Positions 17,836 to 24,925 of a stretch of DNA of 64,000 nucleotides are shown here, piece after piece. Under the pieces are notes generated by a model. It had not been told where the DNA came from, did no database searches, and worked only from the letters and a program-made list of their open reading frames with translations. Position 1 is the stretch's first letter. Each line of letters starts with the position of its first letter. This stretch comes from Dyadobacter frigoris (GTDB lineage Bacteria; Bacteroidota; Bacteroidia; Cytophagales; Spirosomataceae), in assembly GCF_005280585.1 (NCBI RefSeq), contig NZ_SZVO01000003.1:186001-250000 (forward strand). The letters run 5' to 3'. Made by a program: the position numbers and the translations under genes.

Positions 17836-19209
17836 TTATTGGCGATTCCGCACATACCAGTCTCTAAAACTTTCCTTAGGAGGCTCCGGCATTTCTCTTT
17901 GTTTAAACCAGGGGTTCAAAGAATTGTTTACCATAAAAGGTAAAGTCCGCATCACTGAACGCCCTAATCTCCCCGACCATTGGTAAAATCTCGGCTGAGA
18001 CAAAACCATAGACATCGCTTTCACGCCAATTTCCTTTGCCTGCGGAACATGCCCGCCCTGAACCAGAACCTGTCTCCATTTATAAAGCTGGTCGTGAATG
18101 TCAATTTTAACGGGGCAAACATTGGAACAGCTTCCGCATAAAGTACTCGCAAAAGGAAGATCGGCATTTTTGGTCATGTCCAGATTTGGCGCCAAAATAG
18201 AACCAATCGGGCCAGCAACGGCATTATGATAGCTATGGCCACCGCTTCTTCTATATACCGGACAGGTATTCATACAAGCCCCGCAACGGATACATTTTAA
18301 AGAACTACGGAAATCCGCACGACCAAGCTGGGCGCTTCTTCCATTATCCACAATAACCAAATGCATTTCCTGACCTTCTCTTGGTGTTTTGAAATGACTG
18401 CTGTAAGTGGTAACAGGTTGTCCGGTAGCACTTCTTGCCAAAAGTCTCAGAAAAACACCAAGATGTGCCTGCAACGGAATTAATTTTTCAAAACCCATAC
18501 ATGCAATATGTACATCAGCAAGATGCGCGCCCATGTCCGCATTTCCTTCATTGGTGCAAACTACAAAAGCTCCCGTTTCCGCAACTGCAAAATTGACGCC
18601 GGTAAGCGCAGCTTTTCGAGTTAGAAATTTATCCCGTAAATGCTGTCTTGCTGCTTCTGTCAGATATTGAGGATCTGTCGCTCCGGCGTCTGTCCCCAAA
18701 TGCTCGTGGAAAAGATCACCAATATCTTTCTTCTTTAAATGTATAGCTGGCAAAACAATATGACTTGGCGGCTCATTCCGCAATTGCACAATCCGCTCAC
18801 CCAAATCTGTGTCAATAACTTCAATTCCGTTTTGGGTCAGAAAATCATTCATATGGCATTCCTCGGTGAGCATGGATTTGCTTTTGATCATCCTGTCAAC
18901 GTTATGTTGTTTCAAAATACCCAGAACAATCTCGTTATGCTCAGCCGCATCCGCAGCCCAATGCACATGAACTCCGTTAGCTTTCGCATTTTTTTCAAAT
19001 GTTTCCAGCAAATCGTCCATATGAGAGAGCACATAGTTTTTTATCTGAGATGCAGTTTCCCGCAAATTCTCCCATTCAGGCAATAATTTCGAAGATTTAT
19101 CACGTTTTGTCCGGACAAACCAAAGGGTTTCGTCATGCCAATCGACATACGATTCATCCTTATTAAAGGTCTCCGCCGCGTCGGCATGTTCAATTACAGC
19201 TTTTGACAT
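17836..19209 (-). CDS. lutB: LutB, iron-sulfur LUD-domain lactate utilisation protein
   Basis: LutB carries the electron-transfer clusters of the LutABC lactate oxidase. I place the start at the ATG at 19209 (MSKAVIEHADAAETF, 457 residues); an in-frame GTG at 19260 would add 17 hydrophobic residues that do not fit the family. The LUD domain (about 60-290) includes EECHMNDFLTQNGIEVIDTDLGERIVQL and NFAVAETGAFVVCTNEGN. Two 4Fe-4S motifs follow: CIRCGACMNTCPVYRR and CGSCSNVCPVKIDIHDQ. The C-terminus is a Trp/Pro-rich tail ending SFRDWYVRNRQ, typical of LutB. Confidence 0.94.
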   Translation of the reverse strand: MSKAVIEHADAAETFNKDESYVDWHDETLWFVRTKRDKSSKLLPEWENLRETASQIKNYVLSHMDDLLETFEKNAKANGVHVHWAADAAEHNEIVLGILKQHNVDRMIKSKSMLTEECHMNDFLTQNGIEVIDTDLGERIVQLRNEPPSHIVLPAIHLKKKDIGDLFHEHLGTDAGATDPQYLTEAARQHLRDKFLTRKAALTGVNFAVAETGAFVVCTNEGNADMGAHLADVHIACMGFEKLIPLQAHLGVFLRLLARSATGQPVTTYSSHFKTPREGQEMHLVIVDNGRSAQLGRADFRSSLKCIRCGACMNTCPVYRRSGGHSYHNAVAGPIGSILAPNLDMTKNADLPFASTLCGSCSNVCPVKIDIHDQLYKWRQVLVQGGHVPQAKEIGVKAMSMVLSQPRFYQWSGRLGRSVMRTLPFMVNNSLNPWFKQREMPEPPKESFRDWYVRNRQ

Positions 19210-19358
19210 GGTTTTGTTAACAATTAGATAATAGTATTTTCTAAAGAATAAGAATTGCACTTTTCACATTCATTGTATTATTTCAAGTTTGCAAATTATT
19301 TAATAAACAACTTTTACAAAATCTCAAAAAAGCTATTTTATTGTATTGCAATATGTTA

Positions 19359-19366
19359 TACATTTG
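19359..19366 (+). promoter_or_regulatory. Candidate Bacteroidota -7 promoter element
   Basis: TACATTTG matches the TAnnTTTG -7 consensus of Bacteroidota sigma factors, 86 bp ahead of the secreted-protein start at 19453. TTG trinucleotides at 19341 and 19346 could serve as the -33 element, though the spacing is shorter than usual. Confidence 0.4.
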
Positions 19367-19452
19367 AATCACAAAGTTTTTTGATCGGGGCAACAGAGTC
19401 TGATCAAAGTTTTATTTAACTTTTTTTAGACACAATTTAATTTTCACTCCTT

Positions 19453-19848
19453 ATGAAAGCCAAAAACACTCTTTTCACAGCTGCCTTGATTGGTATGCTT
19501 ATATCAGGTTCAGCATTTACAGCTAATGCTCAAACCGCCATCGCAACTTCAGACAAAACGGAGTCAGCTTCAACCAAACTGACAGTTCTGCAAGTTAAAC
19601 CAATGCAATTCAGAGTAGCTTATATAAATCCGGTATCAAATCTTGTTAGCGTACGCATTCTTGATACTGATAAAAATGTTCTTTTTTCAGAAAGTCACCG
19701 TCCTGAATCAAGCTATGTGAAATATTTCGACCTTTCGACTCTTTTGGATGGTACTTATACATTCGAAATTACGGACGGAAAAGAGAAGGCTTCACAGACG
19801 TTTGATATCTTGACTAAAACGAGCCGCGTCGTTTCTTCAATAAACTAA
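19453..19848 (+). CDS. Small secreted protein of unknown function
   Basis: A 131-residue protein with a clear signal peptide (MKAKNTLFTAALIGMLISGS, cut likely after TANAQ at 27). The mature part of about 100 residues looks like one beta-sandwich: KPMQFRVAYINPVSNLVSVRILDTDKNVLFSES and FDLSTLLDGTYTFEITDGKEKASQTFDI. The pattern recalls the small Ig-like/DUF3244-type periplasmic proteins common in Bacteroidota, but I cannot assign a family firmly. It stands alone on the plus strand between lutA and lutB, with a long AT-rich leader. Confidence 0.8.
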   Translation: MKAKNTLFTAALIGMLISGSAFTANAQTAIATSDKTESASTKLTVLQVKPMQFRVAYINPVSNLVSVRILDTDKNVLFSESHRPESSYVKYFDLSTLLDGTYTFEITDGKEKASQTFDILTKTSRVVSSIN

Positions 19849-19903
19849 ACGACTGACTCTTCTCAGATTCTAATTTCCGTAAAACTTTGTAAAATGCCGG
19901 TGC

Positions 19904-20683
19904 TCAATGATTGGGTACCGGTATTTGTTTTTTTACAGTACTGTTCAAAATCTCGGCAATATGTTTTACCAGGACCGGAGAATTTCTTCTTTTCAAAATC
20001 CCTTCCAGATGTAAAAGGCAACTCATATCAGATCCGGTGATATATTCTGCATGATGACGAATGTGGTCAGAAACCCGATCCTTGCCCATTTTCACAGAAA
20101 CTGCTTCCTCGCTCACACAGAAAGTTCCGCCAAATCCGCAGCATTCGTCTTTTCTATCCAAATCAACGAGCTCTAAACCATTTACTTTTTTTAAAAGTGT
20201 TTCCGGTTTATTATAAGGTGCAGCATTCAATTCTGACATTTGTGAAAGATGCAAACCGCGCTGTCCGTGACAACCCTGATGCAAACCTACACGATGTGGA
20301 AACTCAGCTTCGATTTCATCAATTTTAAGTACGTCAGTTATAAACTCAACCAATTCATATACCTTTTTACGCATAACCTTTGAATCATTCTCACGATTTT
20401 CCAGCTTCAAATGCTCTTTGATATGCAAAACACAACTTCCGGAAGGTGCAACGACGTAATCAAAGGCCGAGAATGAATCATAAAAAAGATGATTGCAATC
20501 TTTTGTCAGATGTTCAAATCCGGAGTTTGCCATGGGCTGGCCGCAGCATGTCTGGTTTGTTGGAAAACCAACCGTGCAGCCCAACTTTTCAAGTAATTCC
20601 AAAGTCGCAATTCCGACCTGCGGATAAAACTGATCGACATAACAGGGAATAAAAAGCCCGATTTTTAAATGAGAATAATCCAT
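19904..20683 (-). CDS. lutA: LutA, CCG-domain iron-sulfur oxidoreductase
   Basis: LutA is the heterodisulfide-reductase-like subunit of the LutABC lactate oxidase. The ATG at 20683 gives MDYSHLKIGLFIPCYVDQFYPQVG (259 residues); an in-frame TTG at 20701 would overlap the upstream gene and is less likely. Two cysteine-rich CCG domains are visible: TCCGQPMANSGF (first half) and DECCGFGGTFCVSE (second half), plus HQGCHGQRGLHLS between them. The gene starts 4 bp after the stop of the exported EEP-family gene. It is cut off from lutBC by the divergent gene at 19453-19848. Confidence 0.92.
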   Translation of the reverse strand: MDYSHLKIGLFIPCYVDQFYPQVGIATLELLEKLGCTVGFPTNQTCCGQPMANSGFEHLTKDCNHLFYDSFSAFDYVVAPSGSCVLHIKEHLKLENRENDSKVMRKKVYELVEFITDVLKIDEIEAEFPHRVGLHQGCHGQRGLHLSQMSELNAAPYNKPETLLKKVNGLELVDLDRKDECCGFGGTFCVSEEAVSVKMGKDRVSDHIRHHAEYITGSDMSCLLHLEGILKRRNSPVLVKHIAEILNSTVKKQIPVPNH

Positions 20684-20687
20684 GTGT

Positions 20688-21470
20688 TTACCAAAATTCA
20701 ATGGTGGCCATTATTGGGTAGTGATCCGAAACTTCCGGGTGATTTTTGATCACCTTATATCTTTTCACCCTTACCTTATTATTCATTAATACAAAAATAT
20801 AATCCATCCTGTCGCCGGGAAGTCCTTCATTCCAGGTTTCCATTTGCGATCCACGCGCTGCATCCTGCCATTTTTTACGGAAAGAAAAATAAGACTGCTC
20901 GTTTGGCCTCGCCCCCATATCCATCCCGATCACAACCGGCTGAATACTACCTTGCAGCATCTGATTTACAAAAGCAGCCTGCAAGGCTCTGTCGACAACC
21001 GAAGCATACTCCAGACGTGCATTGCAAAAACGGAAAGTCAGATTTTTGGACGGATGAATAAGTCCGCACTGCAAAACCCTTGCATCCGAACCTTTTGTCA
21101 TTGGCAAAATGAATTTCTGCGTTTTTTCAAAAGGCCATTTTGACAACAATCCAACTCCCTGAGAACCACTTTCCGTACTGTCTGCAACGCCATAGGCATA
21201 ATACATGCCAGTCTGAATGGCCAGCTGTCGCAACTGAAACTGTACTTTCCCGTTATGTTTTAAACTATCTACTGCCTGCAAGGCAACTAACTGAGGTGAG
21301 TTTTCCTTTATTATTTTCAATATCCCCATCAAATTTGACTCGTCGTTCAAATCCAGACCGTGGCGAACATTGAAACTCATTACTTTTATCTCGATCGGCC
21401 GACGCGGCTGTGAGGAAATCAAAGTAATGGTTAAACATATTAAGCTGATAATCAGTACTAACTTTTTCAA
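20688..21470 (-). CDS. Exported endonuclease/exonuclease/phosphatase (EEP) family protein
   Basis: A 260-residue protein with a signal peptide (MKKLVLIISLICLTITLISS) and an EEP fold. The strand motif KVMSFNVRHGLD opens the domain, VIGMDMGARPNEQSYF stands where the catalytic G-D-x-N is usual (here the metal-binding Asn is replaced by Met-Gly), RMDYIFVL is the D-Y-I motif and SDHYPIMATIEF is the S-D-H catalytic end. Members cleave phosphodiesters in nucleic acids, lipids or sugar phosphates; the substrate is unknown. The start is a TTG: no ATG precedes the signal peptide and a TAG lies five codons upstream in frame. It ends 4 bp before lutA. Confidence 0.8.
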   Translation of the reverse strand: MKKLVLIISLICLTITLISSQPRRPIEIKVMSFNVRHGLDLNDESNLMGILKIIKENSPQLVALQAVDSLKHNGKVQFQLRQLAIQTGMYYAYGVADSTESGSQGVGLLSKWPFEKTQKFILPMTKGSDARVLQCGLIHPSKNLTFRFCNARLEYASVVDRALQAAFVNQMLQGSIQPVVIGMDMGARPNEQSYFSFRKKWQDAARGSQMETWNEGLPGDRMDYIFVLMNNKVRVKRYKVIKNHPEVSDHYPIMATIEFW

Positions 21471-21655
21471 TCTATCAAATAGCTAAGTAAAACGACTCCT
21501 GTCAAATCATAATTTAAAACCATTAGGTCAAAAATTATAATCTGCGTTTGTTAATTTGTAAGAAGTTTTCCCTGACTTTTGCTGAGTATGCTGGTGGTTT
21601 GCTAGTTTTAAAAGTTACTTTTCAATCGGCTAAATCTATTTTTCAAGCTTTTATT

Positions 21656-21988
21656 TTAAACCAAGGCAAAAATCTGATTCATCAACATCCATTTTTCGCC
21701 CTCTTTTACTGAGGGAAGTGCCTGCTGATATTTCCAGACAAACTTCTCCCATTCCTGTACTTTCGGATTGGCAGCGTCCATGGCATCTTTCCTCTCAAAA
21801 CTGAAATGATCTTCCGTTTCCATGATCATGAAAAGACGGTTTTCAATCCGAAAAATTTCCATTTGTGTAATACCGGAATCAAGAATGCTCTTGGCAATTT
21901 CAGGACGGATTGCTTTATGAAGTGCTTCGTATTCCGCTATCATTTCAGCATCGTTTACCAAATCCAGCGCCAGACAATATCTTTTCAT
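21656..21988 (-). CDS. L-rhamnose/L-fucose mutarotase family protein
   Basis: A 110-residue protein of the RhaM family (DUF718). Family features are the N-terminal RYCLALDLVNDAEMIAEYEALH, the GITQMEIFRIENRLFMIME stretch and the C-terminal WMLMNQIFAL. These ferredoxin-like-fold dimers interconvert alpha and beta anomers of 6-deoxysugars. Its location 15 bp after the lactonase gene, at the end of a deoxysugar-acid cluster, supports L-fucose or L-rhamnose as substrate. Sequence alone does not separate the two. Confidence 0.87.
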   Translation of the reverse strand: MKRYCLALDLVNDAEMIAEYEALHKAIRPEIAKSILDSGITQMEIFRIENRLFMIMETEDHFSFERKDAMDAANPKVQEWEKFVWKYQQALPSVKEGEKWMLMNQIFALV

Positions 21989-22003
21989 TACGACTATATT
22001 TCT

Positions 22004-22831
22004 TTAATCAAGAGAATAAAATTTCACTGCGTTATCGCCCCAGATTTTCTTCTGTTCGTCTTTTGACAACTTTGCTACGTAAGTCGCAAGAATATCTTTC
22101 ATCGCTCCATATTCTGCTGCTACCAGACAAACCGGCCAATCCGATCCAAAAAGTATACGATTTGCACCAAAAGCTTCGAAAACAATATCCAGATAAGGCG
22201 TAAAATCTTCGTTTTTCCAATTGTACCAGTCCGCTTCCGTTACCATTCCGGAAACTTTGCAGGAAACGTTTGGCAATTCAGCAAGTTTCTTAATGTCTTT
22301 TGCCCAACCTTCGATTTCACCTTTTTTGATATAAGGTTTTGCAATGTGATCCAATACAAAACGAACATTTGGCAATTCTTTTGCGAAAATATAACTGGCT
22401 TCCAGTTGCGTCGGATAAACCAGAATATCGTAAGTAAAATTAAAAGCAGTAAGCTGTCTTACACCTTTAATAAAATCCGGTTGTTCCAAAAAACCATCGC
22501 GTTCGCCTTGTACCACGTGACGAAAACCTTTTAATTTTTCAAATTGTGAACAAACTTCCAGACGGTCATATAAATTATCAGCACGCAAATCAATCCAGCC
22601 TACAACTCCTTTGATAAAATCATTCGATTCAGCCATTTGCAGCAAAAACTCTGTTTCCTGATTAGACTGATCCGCCTGAACCACCACACAGCCATCCACG
22701 CCATTGGTTTTTAAAACAGGCTCCAAATCTGCCGGGAGGAAATTTTTGCGTATTTTTTCCATTTCCGGTGTGATCCAGGAATCTCTTTCCTCGTCATAAA
22801 CCCAAAAATGCTGATGCGAATCGATTACCAT
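22004..22831 (-). CDS. Amidohydrolase-2 family lactonase (probable L-fucono-/L-rhamnono-lactonase)
   Basis: A 275-residue TIM-barrel hydrolase of the amidohydrolase superfamily, COG3618 type. The metal site shows as VIDSHQHFWVYD (H-x-H), RFVLDHIAKPYI, NVSCKVSG and LFGSDWPVC with the catalytic Asp. Close relatives open L-fucono-1,5-lactone, the oxidation product of L-fucose, or similar aldonolactones. Placement between a mutarotase and an FAH-family hydrolase fits step two of a non-phosphorylating deoxysugar route. An AT-rich hairpin at 22852-22891 lies just upstream. Confidence 0.85.
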   Translation of the reverse strand: MVIDSHQHFWVYDEERDSWITPEMEKIRKNFLPADLEPVLKTNGVDGCVVVQADQSNQETEFLLQMAESNDFIKGVVGWIDLRADNLYDRLEVCSQFEKLKGFRHVVQGERDGFLEQPDFIKGVRQLTAFNFTYDILVYPTQLEASYIFAKELPNVRFVLDHIAKPYIKKGEIEGWAKDIKKLAELPNVSCKVSGMVTEADWYNWKNEDFTPYLDIVFEAFGANRILFGSDWPVCLVAAEYGAMKDILATYVAKLSKDEQKKIWGDNAVKFYSLD

Positions 22832-22851
22832 TTTTTATATTTTGATGATAG

Positions 22852-22891
22852 ATTTTGAAATGAAATTTTTATAAAAACTTCATTTCAAAAT
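22852..22891. repeat. AT-rich perfect inverted repeat
   Basis: Arms ATTTTGAAATGAA (22852-22864) and its exact complement (22879-22891) around a loop that itself contains TTTTTATAAAAA. It fills the space between the FAH hydrolase stop and the lactonase start and could be an attenuator, mRNA stabiliser or weak terminator. Confidence 0.6.
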
Positions 22892-22897
22892 GCTGAA

Positions 22898-23761
22898 TTA
22901 TAATGATTTCCAGGCAATTGCTTCTTGTCTTTGTTCGCCCAAACCTTCAATTCCAAGTTCTACAACGTCACCTGGTTTCAAATAAAATGGTGGTTTCATA
23001 CCCAAACCAACACCTGCCGGCGTTCCTGTTGAAATAACATCACCTGGAAGCAAAGTCATAAACTGGCTCAGATAACTTACTAAAAACGGTACATGAAAAA
23101 TCATATCGGAAGTCGTGCTATCCTGAATTTTCTTACCGTTTAATGACAACCAGAGATTAAGATCATTCGCATTGGCAACTTCCGAAGATGGAACAAAATA
23201 GGGTCCGATTGGAGCGAAAGTGTCATTACTTTTTCCTTTTACCCATTGTCCGCCGCGCTCTAACTGAAATTCACGTTCTGAATAATCATTGTGAACAGCA
23301 TATCCGGCTACATAATTCAAAGCATCCGCTTCTTCAACATAACTCGTTTTCTTACCAATGATCACTGCAAGTTCAACTTCCCAGTCCGTTTTCACAGAAT
23401 TACGAGGAATAATGACCTGATCATTTGGACCAACCAAAGCAGAAGTAGATTTAAAAAATACAATCGGCTCTTTTGGAAGCTCGGTTGCACCGGATTCATA
23501 TGCATGTTTTGCATAATTCATTCCAATACAAACAATTTTGGAAGGACGCGCTATGCATGAACCGAAGCGAAACCCTTTTTCAACGCGAGGCGCTGATTCT
23601 GAATTTGTAGTCAGCCAGTCCGCAAGACGGTTCAAACCATCCGTCGCAAAAAATTTCTCATTATAATCTTCACCAAAAGCAGAAACATCAAGCAGTTCGC
23701 CATTTGTTAATGCTACACCAGGTTTTTCTTGTTCGTATGCGCCAAAGCGGAAAAATTTCAT
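22898..23761 (-). CDS. Fumarylacetoacetate hydrolase family protein (probable 2,4-diketo-3-deoxy-L-fuconate/rhamnonate hydrolase)
   Basis: A 287-residue FAH-fold enzyme. The N-terminal cap (MKFFRFGAYEQEKPGVAL) is followed by the catalytic core: KIVCIGMNYAKHAYESG, PIVFFKSTSALVGPNDQVI, DWEVELAVIIGK (metal-binding E-x-E) and YSEREFQLERGGQWVKGKSNDTFAPIGPYFV. Relatives split 2,4-diketo-3-deoxy sugar acids into pyruvate and lactate. In this cluster that would be the final step after dehydration and SDR oxidation. The exact acid is inferred from context. Confidence 0.88.
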   Translation of the reverse strand: MKFFRFGAYEQEKPGVALTNGELLDVSAFGEDYNEKFFATDGLNRLADWLTTNSESAPRVEKGFRFGSCIARPSKIVCIGMNYAKHAYESGATELPKEPIVFFKSTSALVGPNDQVIIPRNSVKTDWEVELAVIIGKKTSYVEEADALNYVAGYAVHNDYSEREFQLERGGQWVKGKSNDTFAPIGPYFVPSSEVANANDLNLWLSLNGKKIQDSTTSDMIFHVPFLVSYLSQFMTLLPGDVISTGTPAGVGLGMKPPFYLKPGDVVELGIEGLGEQRQEAIAWKSL

Positions 23762-23776
23762 ATTGTGTTTTTTGTT

Positions 23777-23892
23777 GTTACACAGAGGAAATAGGAGTTT
23801 AAAAGGAGGTACACAGAGTTTTTATAAAAAAATTTACTCAATAAAATAAAACTCTGTGTACCTCTTTTTAACTCTGTGGCACTCTGTGTAAC
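23777..23892. repeat. Nested palindromic repeat (ACACAGAG / CTCTGTGT family)
   Basis: An outer inverted pair GTTACACAGAG (23777-23787) / CTCTGTGTAAC (23882-23892) encloses an inner pair with 17 matching bases, 23806-23822 and 23848-23864 (GAGGTACACAGAGTTTT and complement). Another ACTCTGTGG lies between. The whole fills the FAH-SDR spacer. Similar CTCTGTGT strings are common in bacterial intergenic DNA. Confidence 0.85.
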
Positions 23893-23902
23893 CTATAAAT
23901 AA

Positions 23903-24676
23903 TTAGTTATTTAGTTTTTCGAATCCTCCATCGATCAGGTAATCACAGCCTGTGATGAATGAGGCTTCGTCTGAGCAGAGGTATAGTGCCAGTGCACCTA
24001 TTTCCGAAGGTTTTGCCATACGTCCGATGGGTTGGGTTTTTGACAGTTTCTCAAACATTTCAGCTTCTTGTCCCGGGTAATTTTTCGAAATAAAACCATC
24101 CACAAAAGGCGTATGAACACGAGCCGGGGAAACGCTGTTGCAACGAATTCCATCGGCCAGATAATCACGTGCAACAGATAATGTCATAGAAAAAACAGCT
24201 CCTTTTGCAGTTGAATAAGCAAAACGATCAGGAATACCTACTGTTGCTGCAATAGATGCCATGTTCAAAATAACTCCGCCACCTGCTTTTTTCAAATGTG
24301 GAATCGTTGCGAAAAGGCAATTATAAACGCCCTTTACATTCACATTGATAACGCGGTCAAAATCTGTTTCGGCTGTATTGTCTGCCTTGCCAACATGAGC
24401 TATTCCGGCGTTGTTTACCAGAATATTGATTGTCGCTTTTTCAGCAATTCCATCAATAACTTTTACAACATCGGCCTGCTGTGATATATCAATAGCATGT
24501 GCTTCTGCGCTTCCTCCTTCGCTTTTAATATCCGCTACAACCTGATTGGCAAGATCAATATTTAGTTCAAGAATATGGACATGTGCGCCCTGTTTTGCAA
24601 AGGTTTTGGATATTGCCAATCCGATTCCGCTTGCGCCACCGGTTACCAATGCCACTTTACCAGTTAAATCAAACAT
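23903..24676 (-). CDS. SDR-family oxidoreductase (probable 2-keto-3-deoxy-L-fuconate dehydrogenase)
   Basis: A 257-residue classical short-chain dehydrogenase. Cofactor motif VTGGASGIGLAISKTF (T-G-x-x-x-G-I-G), NNAG strand motif (ILVNNAGIAHVG), catalytic Ser in NMASIAATVG and YSTAKGA (Y-x-x-x-K) are all present; the C-terminus has FITGCDYLIDGGF. The acidic residue after the Rossmann strand (ILELN) suggests NAD rather than NADP. In a cluster with a dehydratase and an FAH hydrolase it most likely oxidises 2-keto-3-deoxy-L-fuconate (or rhamnonate) to the 2,4-diketo acid. Confidence 0.87.
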   Translation of the reverse strand: MFDLTGKVALVTGGASGIGLAISKTFAKQGAHVHILELNIDLANQVVADIKSEGGSAEAHAIDISQQADVVKVIDGIAEKATINILVNNAGIAHVGKADNTAETDFDRVINVNVKGVYNCLFATIPHLKKAGGGVILNMASIAATVGIPDRFAYSTAKGAVFSMTLSVARDYLADGIRCNSVSPARVHTPFVDGFISKNYPGQEAEMFEKLSKTQPIGRMAKPSEIGALALYLCSDEASFITGCDYLIDGGFEKLNN

Positions 24677-24761
24677 GTATTTTACAATTTAATATAAGAT
24701 CAAGAGTCTGTTTGAAAAGACTTTTGATGAATAACTTTACTCGAAAACTAATCCTTGTCGC

Positions 24762-24893
24762 CGGGATAAATCCCGATCCGCGGAGGAAGTATCTCACTGC
24801 CCAAGGATAAATCCCTGAGTTAATATAAACACTTCGGGATAAATCCCGAGGAATTGGTTGCCCTGTCCACCATCCCAAGGATAAATCCTTGGG
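24762..24893. repeat. Cluster of four GGATAAATCC palindromes
   Basis: Four copies of a GGATAAATCC-centred palindrome lie in the SDR-UxaA spacer: 24762-24775 (CGGGATAAATCCCG), 24805-24814, 24835-24848 and 24874-24893 (CCCAAGGAT-AA-ATCCTTGGG, 9-bp perfect arms). Two have GGG/CCC flanks and two have AAGG/CC flanks, so the core is conserved while the arms differ. Confidence 0.85.
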
Positions 24894-24925
24894 TTAATAT
24901 TTGTCACTAAGTTAGAATTTCTCAA

